A DNA stretch of 22,937 nt, taken from the NCBI GenBank assembly GCA_030550735.1, contig JAUQOT010000005.1, positions 1 to 22,937 of the forward strand. The letters are read 5' to 3'. Of this stretch, positions 15,727 through 22,937 are shown piece after piece. Each line of letters opens with the position of its first letter. Within the stretch, counting starts at the first letter, position 1. A program made the position numbers and the translations under genes. Under the pieces are notes generated by a model. It had not been told where the DNA came from. It worked only from the letters and a program-made list of their open reading frames with translations, and did no database searches. Origin of the DNA: Patescibacteria group bacterium. GTDB lineage: Bacteria > Patescibacteriota > Minisyncoccia > UBA6257 > HR35.

Positions 15727-17167
15727 TTTTTGTTTCTCTTAGTTTATCTTTAATTATTTCTCTAACTACCTGAGGATTAGCTTGACCCTTTGTTTCTCGC
15801 ATTATTTGTCCGATAATAAATTCTAAAGCTTTTTCTTCTCCATTTAAATAATCTTCAATACTTTGAGGATATTTTTCTAAAACTTTGTTAACTATTTCAT
15901 TTAAAATTTCAGCATCACTTATCATCTCTTTATCTTTTATAAAATCCTCGATTTTTACATTTTGAGTTAAAGCAATTTCCATTGCTTCTTTTACTAAACG
16001 AGAAGAAATTTTGTTTGTTTCTAAAAGATAAAGAAGATGAGCTATCTCGTGAGGAGAAATTAGTTTTTCTGTAAATTCAATATTTAATTTTTGGATCAAT
16101 CCCCAAAGATCATTAAGGAGATAATTAACTAAAAGATCTCTAGTTTTTTCTCTTTTTTTGATTAATCCGATTAATTCAGAAAAGGCTTCTTCAAAAAAAT
16201 GACCCAAAAAACGATATCTATTTAAAATTTCAGCTTCTTTTAAAGAAAGAGAATATTCCTCTATCAACCTTTTTTTGTATTCACTTGGAGTTTCAATAGT
16301 TAAAACACTTTCTTCTATTTCTTTAGTAATTACTAAAGGAGGTAAATCTGGTTCAGGAAAATACCGATAATCTTCTGCTTCTTCTTTCCATCTTTGGGAA
16401 AAAGTTATTTTTTTAAATTCATCATAGCCCCTTGTTTCTCTAACAATCTTTTCGCCTCTTTTAATAGCATCTTTTTGTCTTACTATTTCATAGTCAACTG
16501 CTTCAACCAAAGCTCTAATTGAATTAATATTTTTGATTTCAACTTTAGTTCCCAATTCTTCTCCTGGAGCTAAAGATATGTTAGCCTCAAATCTTATTTG
16601 TCCCTTTTCAGCATCAGCCTCGGAAATTTTTAAAAACCTTATTAAAAGAACTAACTCTTCAGCAAAAGCTTCAACTTCATCTGAATTTCTTAAATCAGGT
16701 TCAGTTACAATTTCAATTAGAGGAACTCCCGATCTATTGAAGTCAACTAAGCTATAATTTCCAAAATGAACATTCCTTCCCGTATCTTCTTCAAGATGGA
16801 TTCTTCTAATTCTTATTTCTTTTTTAATTTTTTCTCGAAAAATTTCAAATACTCCATTTTCTCCTAATGGCCTTTCATATTGAGAGATCTGATAATTTTT
16901 AGGTAAATCAGGATAAAAATAATGTTTTCGAGCAAAATAAGAAGGATTATTGATTTTCATTTTTAAAGCTTTCGCTAAAGAATAAGCAAAAACTACTGCT
17001 TGTTTGTTTAAAACTGGCAAAACACCTGGTTGTCCCGTGCAAACCTCACAAATGTTTTTATTTGGTTCAGTTTCATAAGGATCATTCTTACAACTACAAA
17101 AAAGTTTTGTTTTTGTCGAAAGTTCTAAATGAATTTCTAAACCGATTTTGGGAATAAGTTCATTCAT
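15719..17167 (-). CDS. gatB: aspartyl/glutamyl-tRNA(Asn/Gln) amidotransferase subunit B
   Basis: tRNA-binding kinase subunit of GatCAB, which converts misacylated Glu-tRNA(Gln) or Asp-tRNA(Asn) to the correct amide form. 482 residues, full length. Begins with GLEIHLELSTKTKLFCSC; zinc-type cysteines CSC and CEVCTGQPG; then YFYPDLPKNYQISQYE and HLEEDTGRN, the GatB signature, and FNRSGVPLIEIVTEPD. The C-terminal GatB/YqeY tail ends GQIMRETKGQANPQVV, the tRNA-sensing domain. It heads the long leftward operon; prfB starts inside its last codons. gatC is 3 kb away and gatA is outside the window. Confidence 0.97.
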   Translation of the reverse strand: MNELIPKIGLEIHLELSTKTKLFCSCKNDPYETEPNKNICEVCTGQPGVLPVLNKQAVVFAYSLAKALKMKINNPSYFARKHYFYPDLPKNYQISQYERPLGENGVFEIFREKIKKEIRIRRIHLEEDTGRNVHFGNYSLVDFNRSGVPLIEIVTEPDLRNSDEVEAFAEELVLLIRFLKISEADAEKGQIRFEANISLAPGEELGTKVEIKNINSIRALVEAVDYEIVRQKDAIKRGEKIVRETRGYDEFKKITFSQRWKEEAEDYRYFPEPDLPPLVITKEIEESVLTIETPSEYKKRLIEEYSLSLKEAEILNRYRFLGHFFEEAFSELIGLIKKREKTRDLLVNYLLNDLWGLIQKLNIEFTEKLISPHEIAHLLYLLETNKISSRLVKEAMEIALTQNVKIEDFIKDKEMISDAEILNEIVNKVLEKYPQSIEDYLNGEEKALEFIIGQIMRETKGQANPQVVREIIKDKLRETKND

Positions 17168-17175
17168 TTAAATAT

Positions 17176-17183
17176 ATTATAAT
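17176..17183. promoter_or_regulatory. shared palindromic -10 of the divergent gatB and pth genes
   Basis: ATTATAAT is a perfect 8-bp palindrome, giving a consensus TATAAT on each strand. On the plus strand it ends 7 nt before the pth ATG, on the minus strand 8 nt before the gatB ATG. In a 23-nt intergenic gap, both transcripts would start at or beside the start codon, i.e. leaderless. No good -35 box on either side. Confidence 0.65.
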
Positions 17184-17190
17184 TTAGAAA

Positions 17191-17763
17191 ATGAAAGAAA
17201 AAAAAGTTAAGCTAATTTATGGTTTAGGTAATGAAGGCGACGAATTTAAAAACACAAGACATAATATTGGTAAAGATTTAATTGATTTTTATCTTAAAGA
17301 TAAAAAAAATCTTAAATATTCTTACTATGATTACTTTGATAATTTAATTTTAGCCTCCAATCGAGGTTACATGAATGAAAGTGGTCGTGGTTTAAAAGAA
17401 TTGTTAGATAAATTTAATTTAAAAACGGAAAATGTTTTAGTTATTCATGATGAGGCAGATATTATTTTTCCTTATTTTAAATTTTCTTTCGGAAAAAAAT
17501 CAGCAGGTCATAAAGGAGTTGATTCAATTTTTAAAAATTTAAAAACATTTAATTTTTGGCGAATGAGAATTGGTATTCAAAGAAAGAAAAGGCTAAAGGC
17601 TAGTTTCATAATTTTGGATAAATGGGAAAAGAAAGAATTAATTATTGTTGAAAAAATGAAAAAAGCCTTTAAAATAATTTTAGAAAAATTGAGACTTTAT
17701 CTACCTAATGAGCTTAACTTACCAAAGGATTATTTTTTAACAATAGATGAAAAGATTAATTGA
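17191..17763 (+). CDS. pth: peptidyl-tRNA hydrolase
   Basis: Releases tRNA from peptidyl-tRNAs that drop off ribosomes. 190 residues, family length. LIYGLGNEGDEFKNTRHNIG (about 9-28) holds the catalytic His in TRHNIG; GYMNESGRG corresponds to the usual YMN-SG loop; VIHDEADI holds the conserved Asp near 90; SAGHKGVDSIF and RMRIGIQR complete the fold. The last 17 nt overlap the next gene. Placed back to back with gatB, another tRNA-related function. Confidence 0.93.
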   Translation: MKEKKVKLIYGLGNEGDEFKNTRHNIGKDLIDFYLKDKKNLKYSYYDYFDNLILASNRGYMNESGRGLKELLDKFNLKTENVLVIHDEADIIFPYFKFSFGKKSAGHKGVDSIFKNLKTFNFWRMRIGIQRKKRLKASFIILDKWEKKELIIVEKMKKAFKIILEKLRLYLPNELNLPKDYFLTIDEKIN

Positions 17764-18739
17764 AGATAAAATAAAAAAAGATAAAAAAATTGAAGAAGTT
17801 TTTAATAGAATTTTTGAAATTTTTGAATACGAGATAAACCTTGATAAAAAAATTAAAGAAATTAATCCTGATTTAGAAAAACAAACGGTGACAATTATAA
17901 GAGATAAAATTCTTCAAAGAGAAACAATCTTTAATATTTCAAGAAAAAAAAGAGGAATTCATATGAAAGTTAACGTTATTAAAGATTTTTATGATCCTTT
18001 TTGTAACGGTGATAAGAATACTCTTGCTGACGAATTGGGAATTTTAGAAAATGATAAAGTAAAAATTGTTGCTAATATTGCTAAAATGGCTCCTTTTCAT
18101 AGTGTTCTTTACTTTAAGAAACATGACTTTGATGATTTAACTTTTGAAGATTTTTCTTCAGCAATTGATTTAAGTTTTGAATGGTTTGAAAAAATAGAAA
18201 ATAATTTTCAAACTTCAACCCATATTTTAATCTGGAACTATCATTTTCGTGCTGGAGCAAGTATTTATCACCCTCATTTTCAACTTTTAGCTTTTTATCA
18301 TCATCCTTTTAGAATTGTAGATTTAAAACAAAAATTAGATAATTACCAAAAAGAATATCATTCAAATTATTTAGATGATTATTTTTTATTAATGAAAAAT
18401 TTAGAGCTTGGTTTTGAAACTGATAATTTTAAAATTTGGTTTCCTTTAACACCATTAAGGAACAATGAATTTAATTTTTACGGAGATTTAAAAAAGAATG
18501 CTCAATTAATATGGAAGGTAATTGAAATTCTTATTAAATCAAGTGTCCAATCTTTTAACATGATATATTTTTATAAATCTAATTTTATATCTAACTTTGG
18601 TTTATTTGTAGATAGAGGAGAAATAGATAAATTAACTAGCGATATCGGAACGCTTGAAATTTTTTATCATCCTGTTGTTTCTTTCAATCCTTTTCAGGTT
18701 GCTTCTCTTGTTTTTAATAGTTTGAAGGAGAAGAAGTAG
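17747..18739 (+). CDS. GalT-like protein of the HIT superfamily (nucleotidyl transferase/hydrolase)
   Basis: 330 residues. The motif GASIYHPHFQ near 180-189 fits the H-P-H-x-Q active site of galactose-1-phosphate uridylyltransferases and related HIT-superfamily enzymes, where the second His forms a nucleotidyl intermediate. Upstream, FYDPFCNGDKNTLADE and FHSVLYFKKHDFDDLT match the first-half layout (family: substrate loop, then the first His region). No four-Cys zinc site is apparent, so it may not be a true Leloir-pathway GalT; related enzymes include ADP/UDP-sugar phosphorylases. It overlaps pth by 17 nt and its 3' end overlaps a convergent small ORF by 26 nt. No sugar pathway genes are nearby to suggest the substrate. 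Confidence 0.7.
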   Translation: MKRLIEDKIKKDKKIEEVFNRIFEIFEYEINLDKKIKEINPDLEKQTVTIIRDKILQRETIFNISRKKRGIHMKVNVIKDFYDPFCNGDKNTLADELGILENDKVKIVANIAKMAPFHSVLYFKKHDFDDLTFEDFSSAIDLSFEWFEKIENNFQTSTHILIWNYHFRAGASIYHPHFQLLAFYHHPFRIVDLKQKLDNYQKEYHSNYLDDYFLLMKNLELGFETDNFKIWFPLTPLRNNEFNFYGDLKKNAQLIWKVIEILIKSSVQSFNMIYFYKSNFISNFGLFVDRGEIDKLTSDIGTLEIFYHPVVSFNPFQVASLVFNSLKEKK

Positions 18740-18908
18740 TTTGAGGAAAATAAGGTGTTTCTGAGGTAGTATAAACTTCAATTGTTTCCGAAGGCGTAAA
18801 TACTTCTGGATATTTTCTTACATAATTAAGATTAAGAAAAAGAAAAAACATAAAAAAACTTAAAAGAACTAAACCAATTAAAATTTTATTTAATTTCTCC
18901 ATTGTCAT
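18714..18908 (-). CDS. tiny single-pass membrane protein downstream of infB
   Basis: Not recognised. 64 residues: a membrane helix at about 8-27 (ILIGLVLLSFFMFFLFLNL), then a Ser/Thr/Pro-rich outside tail (TPSETIEVYTTSETPYF). Its ATG overlaps the infB stop in a 4-nt ATGA, the same coupling used by ftsX/ndk and pilT/pilC here, which supports it being real; a second ATG two codons in is an alternative start. Its 3' end overlaps the convergent GalT-like gene by 26 nt. Confidence 0.55.
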   Translation of the reverse strand: MTMEKLNKILIGLVLLSFFMFFLFLNLNYVRKYPEVFTPSETIEVYTTSETPYFPQTTSSPSNY

Positions 18909-20356
18909 TCTACTCTTATTATATCATTAATTTCAATATCTTTTGTTGTTTCAATTATCAACCCACAAAGTTCTCCTTCTTGAACTTCTTCAGCTGGAAT
19001 CCTATTTTTTTCGAGGCTAATTATCCTTCCTTTTCCTATCATTTCTTCTCCTCTTAAAATTATAATCCTATCTCCTAATTTTATTTTTCCTAATTCAACT
19101 TTTCCACCAACTGTTTTTTTAGTTTTTGTTTTATTAAAAGTAGCTAAAACAACTAATTCACCCTTTATTTTTTGAGATGCTTCTTCTTTGGAGAGAATTA
19201 AATTCTCTAATTTTTCTTCTAATTCATAAATAACATTTCCTTCAATAATCTTTACATTTAATTCTTTTGCTTTTTCCAGAATAATTTTAGGATTTTTTAA
19301 ATTAAAAGTTAAAATAAGAGCTTTTGTTTCTTTAGCTAAATCTAAATCTTGAAAAGAAAGAGAACCCAAGTCTTGTTTAATAATTTTGATATTTAAAGAA
19401 TATTTATTAGCTAAGTTAGTTAAAATGCCATCTAAAGCTTCTAAAGAACCAATGTGATCGGCTTTGATAATTAAACACATATCTCCCTCTTTATCTTCAG
19501 AAACAAAAATATATTTTTTAGAAAAGCTTATCTCTTTTTCTTTTAATCTTTTTTGAATTTCTTTTATATCTTTTTCATCACCAACTTCAAATTCTTCACC
19601 GGGTAACGGTAGACTTTCAAAATTTCCTATTATTATTGGTTTACAAGGATAAGCTTCATCTATTTTTCTTCCTAAATCATCTTCTAAAAATTTAATTTTT
19701 CCCCACGTTGAGGAAGTAATTATAAATTCATTTAATTTTAAATGACCGCTACTAACTATTAAACTTGCTAAATTACCTCTTCTAGGATCTTTGGTTGCCT
19801 CTAAAATAAAACCTTTTGCTGGTCCTTCATTTTCTGTTTTTAAATCATTCAAATCTCTTAAAAGAATAATAAGTTCCAAAAGTTCATCAACACCCTCACC
19901 TGTTTTTGCTGATATATTAACTACGGGAACATCTCCTCCCCATTTTTCAGGAATAACACCAAGTTCAACTAACTCGGCTAATACTCTTTCGGGGTCAGCT
20001 TCTTTTTTATCAATTTTATTTAGAGCCACGATAAATGGTATTTTATAAATTTTTAAAAATTCTAAACTTTCTTTAGTTTGCGGTTTGACCCCCTCATCAG
20101 CAGCAATAACTAAAACTCCAATATCACTTACTTTTGCTCCCCTTTCTCTTAATTTTGTAAAAGCTAAATGTCCAGGAGTATCAATAAAAGTTATTTTTTC
20201 GCCTTTAAATTCAATTTCATAGGCACCTATTTTTTGAGTAATAAAACCAGCTTCTTTTAAAGCAATATTTGATTTTCTAATGTAATCAAGTAAAGTAGTT
20301 TTTCCATGATCTACATGTCCTAAAATAGTAACAATAGGAGGTTTTTTGATAATCAT
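18905..20356 (-). CDS. infB: translation initiation factor IF-2 (short form)
   Basis: GTPase that brings fMet-tRNA to the 30S subunit and promotes subunit joining. 483 residues, much shorter than the 700-900 of many bacteria because the N-terminal IF2-N region is absent: the protein begins almost at the G domain. GHVDHGKTT (about 12-20), DTPGHLAF (about 59-66) and NKIDK (about 112-116) are the G1, G3 and G4 motifs. The remaining domains end with EGELCGLIIET, the fMet-tRNA-binding C2 region. Short IF-2 is common in reduced genomes. It follows gatC by 35 nt. Confidence 0.96.
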   Translation of the reverse strand: MIIKKPPIVTILGHVDHGKTTLLDYIRKSNIALKEAGFITQKIGAYEIEFKGEKITFIDTPGHLAFTKLRERGAKVSDIGVLVIAADEGVKPQTKESLEFLKIYKIPFIVALNKIDKKEADPERVLAELVELGVIPEKWGGDVPVVNISAKTGEGVDELLELIILLRDLNDLKTENEGPAKGFILEATKDPRRGNLASLIVSSGHLKLNEFIITSSTWGKIKFLEDDLGRKIDEAYPCKPIIIGNFESLPLPGEEFEVGDEKDIKEIQKRLKEKEISFSKKYIFVSEDKEGDMCLIIKADHIGSLEALDGILTNLANKYSLNIKIIKQDLGSLSFQDLDLAKETKALILTFNLKNPKIILEKAKELNVKIIEGNVIYELEEKLENLILSKEEASQKIKGELVVLATFNKTKTKKTVGGKVELGKIKLGDRIIILRGEEMIGKGRIISLEKNRIPAEEVQEGELCGLIIETTKDIEINDIIRVE

Positions 20357-20391
20357 CTTTCAAACTAAAAGTTTCAAAAATTAAATATTGA

Positions 20392-20670
20392 TTAAAGAAT
20401 TTTAGGGACTTTAAGATAATCGCCATTTCTTTCGGGAAAATTATTTTTTATACTTTCACTATTTAAATTTTGTTGAATTTGATCTTCTCTTAATTCTTGA
20501 GCTTCTAAAAGACTAAAAAGCGGAGATTCTTTTTCTAAATTAAGTTCATTAATTTTATCAACATACTTTAAAATTCTTTCAAGATGGTTTGCTAATTTTT
20601 CTATTTCCTCTTCCGATAAGGTAAGTCTTGCTAAAATAGCTAAATGTTTTATTTTTTCCCTATCAATCAT
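20392..20670 (-). CDS. gatC: aspartyl/glutamyl-tRNA amidotransferase subunit C
   Basis: Small linker subunit of GatCAB that wraps and stabilises GatA-GatB. 92 residues, standard length. Begins IDREKIKHLAILARLTLSEE, a family hallmark, continues KYVDKINELN and ends with the conserved NGDYLKVPKIL (usual D.F.VP.IL). It is in the pil-infB unit, not with gatB, with an extended -10 box just before its ATG. Confidence 0.95.
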   Translation of the reverse strand: MIDREKIKHLAILARLTLSEEEIEKLANHLERILKYVDKINELNLEKESPLFSLLEAQELREDQIQQNLNSESIKNNFPERNGDYLKVPKIL

Positions 20671-20678
20671 TAAATTTT

Positions 20679-20687
20679 ATTTTAGCA
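20679..20687 (-). promoter_or_regulatory. extended -10 promoter of gatC
   Basis: TGCTAAAAT on the minus strand fits an extended -10 (TGnTAnAAT type) and ends 8 nt before the gatC ATG, inside the 23-nt gap after the prepilin peptidase gene. Transcription would begin at or next to the start codon. It could give gatC-infB a supply independent of the pilus genes. Confidence 0.45.
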
Positions 20688-20693
20688 CAAAAA

Positions 20694-21512
20694 TTAGTAA
20701 ATATTAAAAAAATTAAAAGTTAATATTTTACCAAAAATGAAAAGACTTATAATTCCAAGAAACATAAAAGGAACAAAGGGTATAGGAATTTTGAACTTTT
20801 TATTTTTAATAAGAAGATAAATGCCATAAAGAGAACCTAAAAAAGAAGAAAACACTAAAATAAGAGACATATCGCCAGGTTTAAAAAAAAGACCTATGAC
20901 AAAAATTGTTTTAACATCTCCAAATCCTAAACCTTCTCCTTTAGTTAAAAGATAAAATAAAAATAAAAACGAAGAGAAAATAAAAGCGGAAAATAAATTT
21001 TGAAGATAAAAAGGAAAAGGAAGAAAATAATTGAAAATATAGGAAAAATCAAGAGGCGATAATTTTTGAAAGTATATCAAAACATTGAATATTATTCCTA
21101 TTACAAGAAGAAAAACTAAAATTCTATCATCAACAAGGAAAGTATCTAAATCATAAAGAGCTAAAACAAAAATTCCCGAAAGAAGAAGAAAATAAAATAA
21201 GAAAATCAAGAAAAAATTAAAATTAATCAAAGGGTTTATTTTTAAATACAAAATAAAAACCCATAAACCAGTAAAAATTTCTGTAAGAGGATATCTTAAA
21301 GAAATTTTAGTTTGACAATGTAAACATTTACCTTTTAAAAAGATAAAACTTAAAATTGGAATTAACTCTTTAGGTGAAAGAACAGCTTGACAACTAGGGC
21401 ATTTTGATCTTAAAAAAAAGAAATCCTCGCCTGTTTTCAGACGATAAGCTATATTATTTAAAAAAGATCCCCAAAAAAGTCCAAAAATAAAAAATAAAAT
21501 AGGATAAAACAT
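20694..21512 (-). CDS. pilD: prepilin peptidase (type IV prepilin leader peptidase/methylase)
   Basis: Inner-membrane aspartic protease that cleaves and N-methylates type IV prepilins. 272 residues. The N-terminal cytosolic domain has GSFLNNIAYRL and two Cys pairs, CPSCQ and CLHCQ (about 38-66). Catalytic aspartates are expected in the LYDLDTFLVDDR region near 120 and in the GLGFGDVKT motif near 193-201. About seven to eight membrane helices. The start abuts the pilC stop. Presence of the methylase-like N-terminal domain and both Asp motifs makes it a complete enzyme. Confidence 0.95.
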   Translation of the reverse strand: MFYPILFFIFGLFWGSFLNNIAYRLKTGEDFFFLRSKCPSCQAVLSPKELIPILSFIFLKGKCLHCQTKISLRYPLTEIFTGLWVFILYLKINPLINFNFFLIFLFYFLLLSGIFVLALYDLDTFLVDDRILVFLLVIGIIFNVLIYFQKLSPLDFSYIFNYFLPFPFYLQNLFSAFIFSSFLFLFYLLTKGEGLGFGDVKTIFVIGLFFKPGDMSLILVFSSFLGSLYGIYLLIKNKKFKIPIPFVPFMFLGIISLFIFGKILTFNFFNIY

Positions 21513-22717
21513 TAAAAATTTTGAATATATTTAGTAAGATTAAGTAAAGGAATTAAAAGAGAAGCCTCAAGAAAACCCAACCCTCCTCCTAATATCAAAA
21601 TTAAAATAGGCTGTAAAGCTTCTCCTAAACTTGCAAATTGAGTTTCAATTGTTTCATTATAGAAACTAAAAATAGTAAAAGTTATTTCTGTAAGTTGTCC
21701 TGTTTTTTCCGCTGTTTTCATTCCTTCAATAACAATTCTTGGAAAAATGTCGGGAAAATCCTCCATTGCTCCGCTTAATGGTCTTCCCTTTTTTACTTCT
21801 TCAATCATAAAACCTAAGGCATTCTCATAAGCTGGATGAGCGATACTATTTTTAATAATGTCTAAAGCTTGAACCAAAGGAACCCCTCCTCTTATAAGAT
21901 AATAAAGAGATTCCAAAAATTGAGCAGTATAAATATTTTTGAATAATGGACCTAAAATTGGAAGAAAATTAACAAAATTAAAAAACATATATCTTCCTTC
22001 TCTTGTTTGAAAATATTTATAAAGGTAATAAAAGAAAAAAACTAAAATAATAGCAAAAAAGAAACCAAAATTTATTAAGAAATCTGAAATTTTTTGAAAA
22101 AAAAGAGTGATAGCTGGAAGGGGAATATTGTTTTCAACAAAAATTTTGGTTATCTGAGGAATAACATAGGTGAATAAAACTAGCATTACAACAATAAACA
22201 TCGCTAAAACAATTGAAGGGTAAATTAATGCTTGAACAGCTTTGTTTTTAAATTTAATCTGGTTTTCTAAATGCTTAGCTAAATATTCTAAAGTTTCATC
22301 TAATGTTCCTACCGACTCTCCTATTTTGATCATCCCAACATAATAATCATTAAAAACCTCAGGAAATCTCTCAAGAGCTTTAGAAAAAGGAACTCCCGAA
22401 ATTAAATCATTATAAACCTGAATAAGAACATCTCTTAAATAAGCATTTTGGGAGGTTTCTGAAAGAGATTTAATTGCTTCATCAAGAGGTGTCTGGGCTT
22501 TAATAAGATAAGCTAATTGTCTTGAGAAAAGATAAACATCGTTTAAACTTGGTTTTCTTATAAATATTTCTAAAATTCTGCTTCTCGCTTCCGCTAAATA
22601 AGTAACTAAATAACCCTGATCTTGTAAAATTTTTAACGCTTCTTCTTTTGAAGAAGCACTGATTATTCCTCTTTTAAATTCCCCTTCTTGAGTAAATGCT
22701 TTAAATTCAAATTTCAT
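21512..22717 (-). CDS. pilC: type IV pilus inner-membrane platform protein PilC/GspF family
   Basis: Polytopic platform protein to which the pilus assembly and retraction ATPases bind. 401 residues, typical length. Two GspF domains (about 58-181 and 260-383), the first with FSRQLAYLIKAQTPLDEAI and GVPFSKALERFP, the second with FLESLYYLIRGGVPLVQAL and GRPLSGAMEDFP. Membrane helices near 160-185, 210-232 and 370-392. The start overlaps the pilT stop (ATGA) and the stop overlaps pilD, a compact pilus operon. Confidence 0.95.
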   Translation of the reverse strand: MKFEFKAFTQEGEFKRGIISASSKEEALKILQDQGYLVTYLAEARSRILEIFIRKPSLNDVYLFSRQLAYLIKAQTPLDEAIKSLSETSQNAYLRDVLIQVYNDLISGVPFSKALERFPEVFNDYYVGMIKIGESVGTLDETLEYLAKHLENQIKFKNKAVQALIYPSIVLAMFIVVMLVLFTYVIPQITKIFVENNIPLPAITLFFQKISDFLINFGFFFAIILVFFFYYLYKYFQTREGRYMFFNFVNFLPILGPLFKNIYTAQFLESLYYLIRGGVPLVQALDIIKNSIAHPAYENALGFMIEEVKKGRPLSGAMEDFPDIFPRIVIEGMKTAEKTGQLTEITFTIFSFYNETIETQFASLGEALQPILILILGGGLGFLEASLLIPLLNLTKYIQNF

Positions 22718-22937
22718 TGTTCAAGAAGATATTTAAGACGAGCAGGATTTAAACTAAATTCAATAGCTTTCTCTAAAGAAATATGACCAAGTTGAACTAA
22801 ATTAGCCAAGGAACGATCTAAAGAAATCATTCCCTCTTGAAGATGAGTATCAATGACACTATCAATTTGATAAACCTTATTTTCTCTTATAAGATTTCTT
22901 ACCGCATTATTAGCAATTAAAACTTCACAAGCGGGAA
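22714..22937 (-). CDS. pilT: type IV pilus retraction ATPase PilT, C-terminal fragment
   Basis: Partial: the 5' part lies beyond the window. The visible 74 residues read PACEVLIANNAVRNLIREN, then KVYQIDSVIDTHLQEGM, SLDRSLANLVQLGHIS and a final KYLLEQ, the standard PilT C-terminus (NxAVRNLIRE followed by the GM-LD segment). PilT powers pilus retraction, needed for twitching and for DNA uptake. It is the most upstream gene visible in this pilus operon. Confidence 0.92.
   Translation of the reverse strand, partial: PACEVLIANNAVRNLIRENKVYQIDSVIDTHLQEGMISLDRSLANLVQLGHISLEKAIEFSLNPARLKYLLEQ

Overview
This window looks like a chromosome piece from a very AT-rich, compact, reduced bacterial genome, most likely a Patescibacteria (Candidate Phyla Radiation, Parcubacteria-like) member. 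The reasons are tight operons with 0-20 nt gaps or short overlaps, almost no Shine-Dalgarno sequences, a short IF-2, an extended nucleoside diphosphate kinase, and a type IV pilus block next to a VirD4/HerA-like membrane ATPase. TGA, TAG and TAA all act as stops, so this is not a UGA-recoded lineage. The taxonomic placement is inference from protein style; no 16S gene is present.

Layout. 1-865 (+): a DUF475/TerC-like membrane protein gene, cut by the window edge and broken by a frameshift and an in-frame TAG. 859-7184 (-): a five-gene unit read in the order murC, a 129-residue unknown, the membrane ATPase, rmuC, GAPDH. 7221-7532 (+): a two-helix VirB2-like membrane protein, divergent from murC and ending at a clear bidirectional hairpin terminator (7550-7581). 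7589-7903 (-): a small helical unknown. 7995-8066 (+): tRNA-Gly(CCC) without encoded CCA, followed by a cluster of GCGAAT-type repeats and then the CCA-adding enzyme (8190-9659). 9704-10459 (-): a secreted propeller-like protein gene interrupted at two A7 runs. 10521-11117 (-): a secreted DUF5666-like protein.

11198-17167 (-) is a long translation/cell-division operon read gatB, prfB, ftsE, ftsX, ndk, rpmF, nusB, rnc. prfB carries the classical CUU-UGA programmed +1 frameshift, so its real start is 15726, overlapping gatB, and not the internal ATG near 15485. Divergent from gatB, 17191-18739 (+) holds pth and a GalT/HIT-superfamily protein. 18714-22937 (-) runs pilT (partial), pilC, pilD, gatC, infB and a tiny membrane ORF.

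How the genes work together: most are core functions (Gln-tRNA amidotransferase B and C, initiation and release factors, peptidyl-tRNA hydrolase, RNase III, NusB, L32, tRNA maturation, MurC, FtsEX, glycolysis). Two surface/DNA-handling themes stand out: a type IV pilus block (retraction ATPase, platform, prepilin peptidase) and a coupling-protein-like ATPase with a divergent pilin-like protein. Several promoters place the -10 box only 6-8 nt before the ATG, suggesting leaderless mRNAs. I see no phage, insertion sequence, CRISPR or defence system.
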